NCBI GenBank assembly: GCA_028281285.1
Contig: JANQKF010000034.1
Location: 186,001-250,000, forward strand
Origin: Cyclobacteriaceae bacterium
GTDB taxonomy: Bacteria; Bacteroidota; Bacteroidia; Cytophagales; Cyclobacteriaceae
DNA length: 64,000 nt
Reading direction: 5' to 3'
Shown here: positions 8,315-16,736 of the stretch, one piece after another
How the letters are laid out: each line of letters begins with the position of its first letter
How positions within the stretch are numbered: position 1 is the first letter of the stretch
The notes under the pieces: generated by a model
What the model was told of the DNA's origin: nothing
Databases searched by the model: none
Seen by the model: the letters and a program-made list of their open reading frames with translations, nothing else
Position numbers and translations under genes: made by a program

Positions 8315-9574
8315 ATGAAGCCTCGGATTCTAACCCTCCTTATTCTCTCATTTCTTCAATTTCCACTTCAGTCCCAGGAATTCCGACAAACACAAGTAGA
8401 CAGCTATACGCGCTATGAACTTCTCAGCCCGGATAGCCAAAGTTTTAGGATAATTTATGATGTAAGTGCTACCACGGCCGGTGCAACAAAGTACTTTAAT
8501 ACACTTCGAGCGGGAAGTGAACATTTGGTGGATGCGGTTTGGGATTTGGCTTCCGGCAAAGAACTGAATTGGGAAATAGTGGATGGCAAAGAGGCCAGGA
8601 AAAACGGACATTACTATGCAAATGAGAACGGAGAATACCTAATGGTTGATCTGGCACGACCAGTTGCTGAGGGAGGACAGGCTCGGCTTCGAATTGACAA
8701 GACTTATAAGGACGTCAAGAGCTATTATAAGGAAGATGGTTCGATAGTGTTTGATCGTTCCCTGGGTATAAAGAGGAATTCAGTCGTATTACCCAAGGGC
8801 TATGAGTTGATAGGGGCAAATTACCCTTCACAAGTAGAACATGAAGAGGACGGCAGAATAAAAGTAAGCTTCATGAATGATGGGCCCGCTGGAGTACCCT
8901 ATAAGGTAGTAGCCCGGCCGGCAAAGAACATGAAGTTCAGGTCGAGGCCTCAAAACCCTTGGCCCGATTACAAACCGACTCCTCAAGGACGAGATAAGTC
9001 CAAAGCCCGGGTTCGTTATTCAATCAATGAAAGATCATTTCAAAATAGAGATATTGTCTATTTCCTTCAACAACCGGAGACTAATTCATTCTTTCTATAT
9101 CATGATTATACCGAGGAAAGAGTAGGAATGGACAAATATGTTAATATCGTAAGAGCAGGAAGTAAGGCCTCAGGGCCATCTGCCATTCTTTTGGACACCG
9201 GTGAAAAGCTCAAGGTGGAGACTCTGGTGGGGAAAGAGATTTCAGACAAAGGTATTGAGGTCAACAATCTGAGCGATGAGACCGAAGCAGTGGTAATTTG
9301 GTATGATCCGGTAAAAGAAGGAGAGAGTAAACGATTGAGAATTTCAGAAACTTATACTGACCCTAACCGGTATCTTTTGGTTGATGATCAGCTAATTTGG
9401 GATCGTAGTTTCGGACGTAATCGCAATACGGTCATTTTACCCGAAGGATGGATGCTAACCACCAATTCTATTCCAGGAAGAATTGATTTAACGGATGATG
9501 GAAAAATCAGGATCCGTTATGTGAATGGAAGACCTGACAATATCGATGTGTTTATTAAGGCTGTCCGTAGATGA
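8315..9574 (+). CDS. secreted protein with two tandem repeats, unknown function
   Basis: 419 residues with a signal peptide (about 1-20, cut after LQS). The protein is an internal duplication: 'YFNTLRAGS' (60-68) matches 'YVNIVRAGS' (275-283), 'VFDRSLGIKRNSVVLPKGYEL' region (145-165) matches 'IWDRSFGRNRNTVILPEGWML' region (361-381), and each half ends in a 'G.P....K.V.RP/AVRR' strand. Linker 205-235 is rich in Arg, Pro and Lys. No enzyme motif was recognised; each half looks like a beta-sandwich, perhaps a periplasmic binding or chaperone module. Monocistronic, divergent from the LysE gene. Confidence 0.75.
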   Translation: MKPRILTLLILSFLQFPLQSQEFRQTQVDSYTRYELLSPDSQSFRIIYDVSATTAGATKYFNTLRAGSEHLVDAVWDLASGKELNWEIVDGKEARKNGHYYANENGEYLMVDLARPVAEGGQARLRIDKTYKDVKSYYKEDGSIVFDRSLGIKRNSVVLPKGYELIGANYPSQVEHEEDGRIKVSFMNDGPAGVPYKVVARPAKNMKFRSRPQNPWPDYKPTPQGRDKSKARVRYSINERSFQNRDIVYFLQQPETNSFFLYHDYTEERVGMDKYVNIVRAGSKASGPSAILLDTGEKLKVETLVGKEISDKGIEVNNLSDETEAVVIWYDPVKEGESKRLRISETYTDPNRYLLVDDQLIWDRSFGRNRNTVILPEGWMLTTNSIPGRIDLTDDGKIRIRYVNGRPDNIDVFIKAVRR

Positions 9575-9665
9575 GTTTTGCTTTGGACACATTTTCTTAA
9601 CATGATTTGTTTGGCATTGCCGAACTGAGGTTTCAAATTGAGTTCAACCTTCAACATTATCAACA

Positions 9666-11045
9666 ATGAATCAGTCAAAAAGCTCGCGTAGAGAATTTAT
9701 TAAGAAAACATCCTTAGTCAGTTTGGGATTTATTGCGCTGTCGAGGTGTACCATGACGTCATCAACAGACGAAAAGACAAAAGCCGTTATTAGTCTGATT
9801 AAAGATGCCAATGGTTATCTGGATTTACCGGAGGGTTTTACTTACAAAGTCATTTCGAAAGTAGGCAATGAAATGTCTGATGGGTTTCTTGTTCCTGGTC
9901 GTCCTGATGGAATGGGTTCATTTTTAGGTACTGGAGGTAAGGTGATTTTAATCCGAAATCATGAGAACAGCCCAAGGAGATTAGAAGACAGTCCCTTTGG
10001 AAGGGAGAACGAATTGTTAGGTGAATTTGATGCAAAATTATTGTATGATGCCGGTAAAAGTCAATTTCCGGGAATAGGAGGAACTACTACTCTGGTGTAC
10101 AATGAAGAAACCCAGGAGGTAGAGAAAGAATACTTGAGTTTGGTGGGGACCTATCGAAATTGTGCGGGAGGGGTAACACCTTGGAATACTTGGTTGACCT
10201 GCGAGGAAGATGTGAGCCCTGCCTCCGGAGATATTGAGAAGGATCACGGCTATGTATTTGAAGTGCCCGCATCAGCCGAAGGGCCTACTCAGCCAATCCC
10301 ATTAAAAGCAATGGGGCGGTTTAATCATGAGGCAGTTGCAGTGGATCCTAAAACAGGAATCGTTTATGAGACTGAGGATCGTCATGATGGATTGATTTAT
10401 CGATTCATTCCCAGGGTAAAAGGAGATCTTCAACAAGGAGGTAAACTTCAAGCGCTTGCGGTCAAAGAACAGCCTCAATTGGATACGCGAAACTGGGAGG
10501 AGAGAAAGGTGGACCTAAGAGATAAACTGGAGGTGGAATGGATCGATATGGATGATGTGGAAGCTCCAAAAGATGATTTGAGGTATCGTGGTTTTGAATC
10601 CGGTGCGGCAAGATTTGCAAGGGGAGAAGGAATCTGGTTCGGCAATGGAGAATTGTTTTTTGCCTGTACCAACGGTGGCCCTAAGAATTTTGGCCAGGTA
10701 TTCAGGTACGAACCATCGGAACACGAAGGGACTGAAGAAGAGAAAAATCAGCCCGGAATATTAGAACTTTACGCAGAATCTGAAGACAAATCGGTACTTC
10801 ATATGTGCGATAATCTCACCATCGCACCATGGGGTGATGTGATCTTATGTGAGGACAATAGTGAATCGAATCATATTCGTGGCATTAATAAAGATGGTGA
10901 ATTGTATGATTTTGGTAGAAATACCAGCTCCAAATCGGAGTTTGCTGGTTTGTGTTTTTCACCCTCCGGAAAAACCCTTTTCGTGAACCTTCAAGAGAAC
11001 GGTGATACTGTAGCTATCACCGGCCCATGGGAAAATCTATCTTAG
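9666..11045 (+). CDS. PhoX-family (DUF839) Tat-exported protein
   Basis: 459 residues. The N terminus has a twin-arginine signal (SSRREFIKK) and then a hydrophobic stretch ending in 'ALSRC', which may also be lipidated at Cys28. Family motifs follow in order: 'IRNHENS', 'GGTTTLVY', 'CAGGVTPWNTWLTCEED', 'GRFNHEAVAVDP', 'ETEDRHDGLIYRFIP', 'GEGIWFGNGELFFACT' and 'CDNLTIAPWGDVILCED'. PhoX enzymes are calcium/iron alkaline phosphatases of the periplasm that release phosphate from organic esters. This copy is shorter than classical PhoX (about 650), so it is the compact DUF839 subgroup and the phosphatase role is inferred. Confidence 0.83.
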   Translation: MNQSKSSRREFIKKTSLVSLGFIALSRCTMTSSTDEKTKAVISLIKDANGYLDLPEGFTYKVISKVGNEMSDGFLVPGRPDGMGSFLGTGGKVILIRNHENSPRRLEDSPFGRENELLGEFDAKLLYDAGKSQFPGIGGTTTLVYNEETQEVEKEYLSLVGTYRNCAGGVTPWNTWLTCEEDVSPASGDIEKDHGYVFEVPASAEGPTQPIPLKAMGRFNHEAVAVDPKTGIVYETEDRHDGLIYRFIPRVKGDLQQGGKLQALAVKEQPQLDTRNWEERKVDLRDKLEVEWIDMDDVEAPKDDLRYRGFESGAARFARGEGIWFGNGELFFACTNGGPKNFGQVFRYEPSEHEGTEEEKNQPGILELYAESEDKSVLHMCDNLTIAPWGDVILCEDNSESNHIRGINKDGELYDFGRNTSSKSEFAGLCFSPSGKTLFVNLQENGDTVAITGPWENLS

Positions 11046-11085
11046 TCTACTGAACGACTTTTTTCATTGAAACAAATTGATTTAT

Positions 11086-11115
11086 TTTGCATTGTTTATA
11101 ATAAGTCTAAATAAA
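11086..11115 (+). promoter_or_regulatory. promoter/leader with Fur-like inverted repeat before the NarL-type regulator
   Basis: The 30 bases here match 11823-11852 (upstream of the receptor) at 25 of 30 positions, both starting with TTTGCATT and ending TCTAAATAAA. Inside, 11095-11111 is a 17-bp inverted repeat with a 1-base centre and two mismatched pairs (TTTATAATAAGTCTAAA). Its form, shared half-site TCTAAA, and place at the expected transcription start suit a Fur-type repressor. Confidence 0.55.
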
Positions 11116-11120
11116 AACAA

Positions 11121-11738
11121 TTGCTCAAAGCAGCTATATATGATCCGCAGTTTCTTTCCAGTGCCGGAATAGAGGCTGTTTTGAAAACAAGTAATAAACC
11201 CTATTCTATTAAGGTTCTTGATCCCGAGAAGAAGCTGATCAACCAGATAGCAAATCAAGATATCGACCTTTTAGTTCTGGAGTATGTTGGGAAGAATCCG
11301 GTAAGTTCAGAGGTGCTTAAACAGGTAAGGAAAGAATTCCCCTTGCTAAAAGTCCTCATTATCTCGGAGGACGATGACACGATTGAGATAAAAAGAAGGA
11401 TAGCACTAGGTATTCATGGGTTTCTTACAAAGAAATGCTCTGCCGAGGAGATAAAAATGACCATCAACACGATTAGTGAGGGAGGTAAGTTCTATTGTCA
11501 GCGTGTGATCGATATTATGACCAATCAGGAGGATGTGATGTCAGTCGAACTTACGGATAGAGAACTTCAGATTGTGCGTCTAATCGGAAAAGGGCAGTCT
11601 TCTACTGAGATTGCTGACAAGCTTAATCTGAGCATTCATACTATCAATTCTCATCGAAAGCGAATACTCAAAAAGCTGGATTTCAAATCCCCTGCAGAGT
11701 TGATTGCCTATGCGATTACCAAAATGAAAAACGATTAG
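11121..11738 (+). CDS. NarL/LuxR-type regulator with non-canonical receiver
   Basis: 205 residues. A TTG start is used: an in-frame TAA lies three codons upstream and no ATG fits. Residues 1-120 form a receiver fold, with Asp8 in 'AIYDPQ', Ser in 'VLIISEDDD' and the conserved Lys in 'GFLTKK'. At the phosphorylation site (strand 3, 'DLLVLEYV') residue 54 is Glu, not Asp, so phosphotransfer is unlikely and the protein may be locked in an active-like state. Residues about 138-200 are the LuxR/NarL helix-turn-helix (LTDRELQIVRLIGKGQSSTEIADKL). It heads a heme-uptake locus and probably acts on the receptor promoter. Confidence 0.88.
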   Translation: MLKAAIYDPQFLSSAGIEAVLKTSNKPYSIKVLDPEKKLINQIANQDIDLLVLEYVGKNPVSSEVLKQVRKEFPLLKVLIISEDDDTIEIKRRIALGIHGFLTKKCSAEEIKMTINTISEGGKFYCQRVIDIMTNQEDVMSVELTDRELQIVRLIGKGQSSTEIADKLNLSIHTINSHRKRILKKLDFKSPAELIAYAITKMKND

Positions 11739-11795
11739 CCAGCACTAGTGAATGATTAACTAGTGATGGTGAATCAATTTGACCAGCACTAGCGA
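11739..11795. promoter_or_regulatory. three direct repeats ACTAGYGA, candidate operator of the NarL-type regulator
   Basis: CCAGCACTAGTGA (11739-11751), ACTAGTGA (11759-11766) and CCAGCACTAGCGA (11783-11795) repeat in the same direction, with core starts 15 and 29 bp apart (about 1.5 and 3 helical turns). The last copy ends about 36 bp before the predicted transcription start of the receptor gene, an activator position. The adjacent NarL-type gene is the obvious candidate to bind. Confidence 0.55.
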
Positions 11796-11818
11796 TTTCC
11801 CGACCGAATTTGCCACTC

Positions 11819-11848
11819 TACCTTTGCATTATTAAGAATGATTCTAAA
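11819..11848 (+). promoter_or_regulatory. -7 box TACCTTTG and Fur-like palindrome before the heme receptor
   Basis: 11819-11826 is a perfect Bacteroidota -7 box (TAnnTTTG). Directly behind it, 11832-11848 (TTAAGAATGATTCTAAA) is a 17-bp inverted repeat around a central G with one mismatched pair, covering the expected start of transcription. A repressor bound there would block the promoter. The layout is repeated before the regulator gene. Confidence 0.65.
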
Positions 11849-11851
11849 TAA

Positions 11852-14125
11852 ATGAATAGGTGGGCACTTGGAGTGATATTATGGTTGTGGATGGGGCTTC
11901 ATGCCTACAGCCAATCGGTAACCTTTGTGGTAGAAGGGTCCGAGGAATCAATTCCGGGAGTAGTCGTCAAAGTTCGTTCCTTGAGTGCTGATGAATGGGT
12001 GGGACAAGTTACGAACGACCAGGGCCGATTGGTTATTTCTGAAGAATTTCCACTTGTTATTGAAACGAGTCACCTGAGTTATGAAACTCTGATTGATACT
12101 CTATTTACACGGAAAGAGTATCGAATTCCTTTAGTACCCTCCATCAATCAACTTGACGAAGTGGTAGTTACCGGTCAGTTTAGTCCCCAATCGATAAGGA
12201 ATTCGGTTTTCAGAGTGCAGGCGATCAATTCCGAAGAAATTCAGTCGAGAGGTTCCAATACACTTCAAGAGGCTTTAGCAAGTCAATTGAATATTCGACT
12301 GAGTCAGGACTTGGCTTTGGGTAGCGCTACAATCAGTCTACAGGGAATTTCAAGTCAGAATGTCAAGATACTAGTTGATGGCGTTCCTCTGGTTAACCGT
12401 GTGGGCAATGGTAACGGAGCCGATCTAAGTCAAATCAATCTTCAGAATATAGAGCGCATTGAATTGGTGGAAGGCCCTATGGCCGTGAACTATGGTGCGA
12501 ATGCTCTGGCAGGAGTTTTGAACCTGATTACCAAAAAGGACTTCATCAACAAAACCGAAGTTCAGCTTAGCGCCCAAACGGAAAGTGCCGGATCTGAATA
12601 TGGGTTGGACAGGGGGAGACATATACAATCTTTCAACCTTAATCATAGACTTAATAGTCAATGGTCGTTGTTGGTAGGAGCACAGCATAATGACTTTTTG
12701 GGCTATCAGGGAGGAGCTGCTCTAAGACAGCACGAATGGAATCCTAAAGAGCAATGGTCGGGTAATGCCCTGATCAAATTCGAAGATCAAACGAACAGCT
12801 TTCATTATCGACTGGACGCATTTGATGAACTAATCCAGGATTTTGGAACATTGCAGAATAACTTTCTCCCATCCGGAGAAAATCAACCTTTTGCCATTGA
12901 CGAGACCTACGATTCGAAGCGGATGAGCCATCAAATTCAGGCGGAGGGTAAACTCTCCTTTCTGGATAGATATAGTGCTTTTGTCTCCTATTCCGATTTT
13001 GAAAGACAAAAGAGGCGGTTTTCGAAAAATGTAGTAACTGGTATTGAAAACCTTACTACAGGAGCGGGTGATCAGGACCTAAGCACCTATCGGGTCTGGG
13101 AATTTGGCGGAACAGGTTACCTGAATTCAGGTGAGTCATTAGCAATTCAAACGGGCTATCAAATCTCACTGGAAACAGTGGGCGGAGGAAGAATTCTGGA
13201 TGAAGAACAGTCCATTCAGGAATATGGCATCTATGGGGCATTAGAGTGGAACCCTGTCGAAAAGTTCACAATCAGACCTGGTGTGCGATATACTAATAAC
13301 AGTGCCTTCGGAGATCAGTTAATTCCTTCCGTTCAACTCAAGTACAATCTTTCCAGATCAACTCAATTCAGGGCTTCTTATGGAAAGGGCTTCCGATCGC
13401 CTTCAGTCCGAGAACTATACTTCGAATTTGTAGATTCCAACCACCGGATTTTTGGCAATCCGGACCTGTTGCCTGAAAAATCAAATCATTTTAGTGTCAA
13501 TGCGCGAAGTGATTATACGATTAACGGGTTGAGGATTCAGGGTGACTTAAATCTGTTCTTCAATGACATTGAAAACCAAATAGGTATAGGTCAAAATATC
13601 AACGATGTTACGAGTACCACCTATTTGAATATATCTCGATTCAAAACGTTGGGGGCTACTTTTAGTCAAAAAGCAACTATTGGAAATTGGTCAGGAAGCT
13701 TGGGATTTTCCTATATCGGGAGATTCAATAGGATATCAGAAACCGAGGAGAACTTATCGCAGTTCTTTTACTCTCCGGAACTCAGCTCAAACATTACTTA
13801 TACCTTTCCTGGCAAGGCGACTTCAGTCAATTTCTTTTATAAATATGCCGGTCGCATTCAGTCTTATTTCACCGAAATCAATACTCAGAATGAAGAGGTG
13901 ATCAGTATCGGTGAAGTCGCTGGCTATCACTGGATGGATGCAACCATCACACACAGTTTTGGTGAACGATTTAACGCCACTTTAGGCGCAAGAAATTTAT
14001 TCAATATCAGGAGAATCAATAATTCAGGCCTCTCTGGAGGTGCTCATTCTGGAGGCCCTTCTGTGCCTGTCTCTTACGGAAGGTCTTATCTATTAAAACT
14101 AAGCTATAATCTAAATTTCAAATGA
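11852..14125 (+). CDS. TonB-dependent receptor, HmuR-like heme receptor
   Basis: 757 residues. Signal peptide about 1-21, a CarboxypepD-like beta-sandwich to about 105, the plug with 'LDEVVVTGQF' and 'GISSQNVKILVDGVPLVNRVGNGN' and 'IERIELVEGPMAVNYGANALAGVLNLIT', then a 22-strand barrel ending in an aromatic residue (KLSYNLNFK). The heme assignment comes from the next gene, an HmuY-like lipoprotein, which overlaps it by 4 bp. It would bring heme or a heme complex across the outer membrane using TonB energy. Regulation is likely double: a Fur-like box at the promoter and upstream direct repeats for the adjacent NarL-type protein. Confidence 0.87.
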   Translation: MNRWALGVILWLWMGLHAYSQSVTFVVEGSEESIPGVVVKVRSLSADEWVGQVTNDQGRLVISEEFPLVIETSHLSYETLIDTLFTRKEYRIPLVPSINQLDEVVVTGQFSPQSIRNSVFRVQAINSEEIQSRGSNTLQEALASQLNIRLSQDLALGSATISLQGISSQNVKILVDGVPLVNRVGNGNGADLSQINLQNIERIELVEGPMAVNYGANALAGVLNLITKKDFINKTEVQLSAQTESAGSEYGLDRGRHIQSFNLNHRLNSQWSLLVGAQHNDFLGYQGGAALRQHEWNPKEQWSGNALIKFEDQTNSFHYRLDAFDELIQDFGTLQNNFLPSGENQPFAIDETYDSKRMSHQIQAEGKLSFLDRYSAFVSYSDFERQKRRFSKNVVTGIENLTTGAGDQDLSTYRVWEFGGTGYLNSGESLAIQTGYQISLETVGGGRILDEEQSIQEYGIYGALEWNPVEKFTIRPGVRYTNNSAFGDQLIPSVQLKYNLSRSTQFRASYGKGFRSPSVRELYFEFVDSNHRIFGNPDLLPEKSNHFSVNARSDYTINGLRIQGDLNLFFNDIENQIGIGQNINDVTSTTYLNISRFKTLGATFSQKATIGNWSGSLGFSYIGRFNRISETEENLSQFFYSPELSSNITYTFPGKATSVNFFYKYAGRIQSYFTEINTQNEEVISIGEVAGYHWMDATITHSFGERFNATLGARNLFNIRRINNSGLSGGAHSGGPSVPVSYGRSYLLKLSYNLNFK

Positions 14126-15210
14126 TACAGAAACGTTTATTTTTCTTTTTGGCACTGATTGGATTTGTGGGATTCAGTGCGTGTTCGGATGATGATACCC
14201 CATCGGTGGATCCACCAGCAACCGGGTCAATAGTTGATCCAAATGTAGGTGGGGAGAATCAGCCGAACCAGGTCTTTGTTGACCTTTCGACAACTACGCA
14301 AACTTCGGTCTCCAGGAATTCCTGGGATTTGGGTTTTTATACCGGAACTGAGTTTAGGGTAATTCTCAACAATTCAGCAAGCGCACTTGCAAGAGCAATT
14401 GATGCCACTGATTTGGACGCGGTGACTGCAGCTGATACGGTAGGTTTTGCCAGCCAGCTGGACATTGATGCGATCTTCGGTGCGCTATTTGGACCTCCTC
14501 CTGCTTGGTTACCGGAAGCGGCTTCCTGGACGGATGACCCTTCAGGTGACCTCACGAAAACTGCTATAGCAGAAGTCAATGCAACCGCTTCAAACAACCA
14601 GGTATATATAATTAATAGAGGTAAAAACCCTGATGGCACTCAGCGAGGTTGGATGAAGATCCGTGTCATTCAAAACTCCGGAGGGTATACCCTTCAGTAT
14701 GCCAGCATTGGAGCATCTACATTCAGCGAGTTGGATATTACAAAGAACACTGATTTCGACTTTGTTTTTGTAAATCTTGACAACGGCATGGTATCAGTAG
14801 CACCTGAGGCTGATGACTGGGATTTTTCTTTCACTGTTTTCACCAATCTATTGCAGGTTGATGCAACCACTTCCATCCCCTATGCTTTCAAAGACTTCAT
14901 TCTTACCAATGCCAATCGGGTAGATGTAGCTACCGTTGAAATCACCTCAGACATCACCTATGAGAATTTTGCTTTTGGAAGTATCGCGAGCTTGGAATTC
15001 TCAAACTCTGCCACGGCTATTGGTAGTGGTTGGAGAACAGTGGCCCAACCAGGCTCAGGGCAAGAGACCGGTGTAAAAGACGACATTTTCTATGTGATTA
15101 AAGACACAGGAGATAATTACTACAAGTTGAGGTTCACTCGATTGGTAGATGCAACCTCAGGTGAGCGAGGAAATCCTCAATTCCAATATGAATTGCTGAA
15201 CAATGAATAA
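14122..15210 (+). CDS. HmuY-family heme-binding lipoprotein
   Basis: 362 residues. Lipobox with Cys21 (GFSACSDDD). The segment 'FVDLSTTTQTSVSRNSWDLGFYTGTEFRVILNNSASALA' region is the hallmark of the HmuY family, and a second 'DDWDFSFTVFTN' repeats it near residue 233. HmuY captures heme at the cell surface and hands it to the HmuR receptor in Porphyromonas; here the order receptor-HmuY is the same set. The protein is longer than P. gingivalis HmuY (about 216), with the central part (110-230) duplicated or expanded. The start overlaps the receptor stop (ATGA), showing translational coupling. Heme ligands cannot be named from sequence alone. Confidence 0.82.
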   Translation: MIQKRLFFFLALIGFVGFSACSDDDTPSVDPPATGSIVDPNVGGENQPNQVFVDLSTTTQTSVSRNSWDLGFYTGTEFRVILNNSASALARAIDATDLDAVTAADTVGFASQLDIDAIFGALFGPPPAWLPEAASWTDDPSGDLTKTAIAEVNATASNNQVYIINRGKNPDGTQRGWMKIRVIQNSGGYTLQYASIGASTFSELDITKNTDFDFVFVNLDNGMVSVAPEADDWDFSFTVFTNLLQVDATTSIPYAFKDFILTNANRVDVATVEITSDITYENFAFGSIASLEFSNSATAIGSGWRTVAQPGSGQETGVKDDIFYVIKDTGDNYYKLRFTRLVDATSGERGNPQFQYELLNNE

Positions 15211-15679
15211 AACGAAAGCGATTAAGTACTTCATCATTGCGGTTAGGTTGGCTCTAGGCTTACTCTTTGTTTATGCTGGAGTTCAAAAGTTTAAAAAGGA
15301 AGAGCTCAAGCCCAAGGTGCAGACCGAGCAAAGCGCTGAAGTGAAAAGAGTACCCGAGCATGTGGTCGAGATACGTGCCTATATTGGGGGACTAAAGCAA
15401 ACAGATTTCTTTTGGCCAATGTTGGGTATTGCGGAGCTGATCTGTGGGCTTTTGCTGATTAGCCAAATCTATTCATTGCTTGGTGCAGTGATGTTGGTCC
15501 CATTGACCCTGAATATCTTCTTGTTCGAAGTATTTCTGGGAGGGGGTAACATAATGGAAATCATTACCCATGGCCTTTACTTCTCAGGAAACCTGGTCAT
15601 AATCGCCTACGGATACAAGCGACTACGACTCGCATTTTTAACAACTGATAAACAATTTAAAAACGCCTTAATTCAATGA
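15203..15679 (+). CDS. DoxX/MauE-like four-helix membrane protein
   Basis: 158 residues with four hydrophobic helices (about 10-25, 70-88, 92-112, 118-138). Helix 1 'RLALGLLFVYAGVQKFKK' is the DoxX/MauE signature. A charged loop (32-60) separates helices 1 and 2. The family has been linked to redox partner maturation and quinone-linked membrane complexes, but the role beside heme-uptake genes is unknown. Start overlaps the HmuY-like stop by 8 bp and its own stop overlaps the next gene by 4 bp, so it is a full member of the operon. Confidence 0.72.
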   Translation: MNKTKAIKYFIIAVRLALGLLFVYAGVQKFKKEELKPKVQTEQSAEVKRVPEHVVEIRAYIGGLKQTDFFWPMLGIAELICGLLLISQIYSLLGAVMLVPLTLNIFLFEVFLGGGNIMEIITHGLYFSGNLVIIAYGYKRLRLAFLTTDKQFKNALIQ

Positions 15680-16590
15680 ACAAATTAGGAATTATTGTCT
15701 TATGCCTGATTAGTGTGAACGCGCTGGGACAAAACAAAAAGAAACAGGATAGAGCTGCTATCAAAGGAATGTGTGGCTGCTATGAAGTGACCTTCAATTT
15801 TGCTGAAACCTTCGCCCCTGATAAAGATTATAAGTTTCATAAAAACTATCGATCCGGAGGCTTAGAGTGGGTCCAGCTTGTTGAAGATGAGAAGGACAAA
15901 ATCTCCATGCAACATCTATTGATTGTCGGTGATGACATGATCGTTAAGCATTGGAGACAAGACTGGCTTTATGAAAACACTTCACTTTATGAATATGATA
16001 AGGACAGAAGTTGGAAGTCAGTAGAGTTACCAAAATCCAAAGTCAAAGGTCAATGGACTCAGAAAGTATTCCAGGTAGATGATGGCCTTCGCTATGAAGG
16101 CTCAGCAAGTTGGGTGCATACCGATGGCAGACATTATTGGGAGAATACAGCCGATTCTCCGCTTCCTCGTAGAGAGTTTTCAAAGAGGAGCGACTATAAT
16201 GTAATGATCAGAACAAACCGTCATGAGCTGACAAATTATGGATGGCTACACGAGCAAGACAATGATAAAATTGTTCGGAATGATAATGGTGACAAACTCT
16301 TAGCGGAAGAGAAAGGCTACAATACCTATGTTAAGGTTGACGATGCTAAATGCAAGGCTGCGCAGGACTGGTGGGCCAAAAACCAGCAATACTGGTCGGA
16401 TGTTCGTCAGGCATGGGATAAAATCTATGCTTCCAAAGAAACTCTGACATTCAAGGGTAAGGTAGACGATAAAGTGATGTTTCAGAAAATATTTGCGCTT
16501 GGCGATGAAGTAGCTACCGCAACTGACTATAATAGCGAGGCAGTACAGAAGCAGGTCGTAGAAATCATCTCAAAATATCGCAACGATTAG
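15676..16590 (+). CDS. DUF6607-family secreted protein
   Basis: 304 residues, signal peptide about 1-19 (NALGQN). Near the N terminus is 'IKGMCGCYEVTFNFAETFAPD', the conserved opening of DUF6607 proteins, with a CxC pair (about 33 and 35) that could bind heme or metal. The rest is rich in Trp, Tyr, Lys and Asp and reads as a beta-barrel-like domain (GGLEWVQLVEDEKDKI, YEGSASWVHTDGRHYWEN). Function is unknown in the literature I know. It closes the heme-uptake operon with a 4-bp overlap, so a role in heme or iron handling is a fair guess. Confidence 0.7.
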   Translation: MNKLGIIVLCLISVNALGQNKKKQDRAAIKGMCGCYEVTFNFAETFAPDKDYKFHKNYRSGGLEWVQLVEDEKDKISMQHLLIVGDDMIVKHWRQDWLYENTSLYEYDKDRSWKSVELPKSKVKGQWTQKVFQVDDGLRYEGSASWVHTDGRHYWENTADSPLPRREFSKRSDYNVMIRTNRHELTNYGWLHEQDNDKIVRNDNGDKLLAEEKGYNTYVKVDDAKCKAAQDWWAKNQQYWSDVRQAWDKIYASKETLTFKGKVDDKVMFQKIFALGDEVATATDYNSEAVQKQVVEIISKYRND

Positions 16591-16611
16591 GTCAGTTTAT
16601 CAGGTCCTTCG

Positions 16612-16732
16612 AAGGTATGTCAAAAGATAGAAAGCGTCATTCCCGACTTGTCGGGAATTTTCCCCTGGGTTTCGAGTAAATGTTAGTAGATTCCGTCTGC
16701 ACCAGGATGACGAAGAAATTTTGACATACCTT
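16612..16732. repeat. nested inverted-repeat element between convergent genes
   Basis: The ends are a perfect 14-bp inverted repeat (AAGGTATGTCAAAA at 16612-16625, TTTTGACATACCTT at 16719-16732). Inside lie CGTCAT/ATGACG (16635-16640 and 16707-16712) and a tight hairpin ATTCCCGAC-TT-GTCGGGAAT. It fills the gap between two converging genes and could serve as a transcription end for both. The inner part resembles the other GTCAT-ended repeats of this window. Confidence 0.7.
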
Positions 16733-16736
16733 TTGA

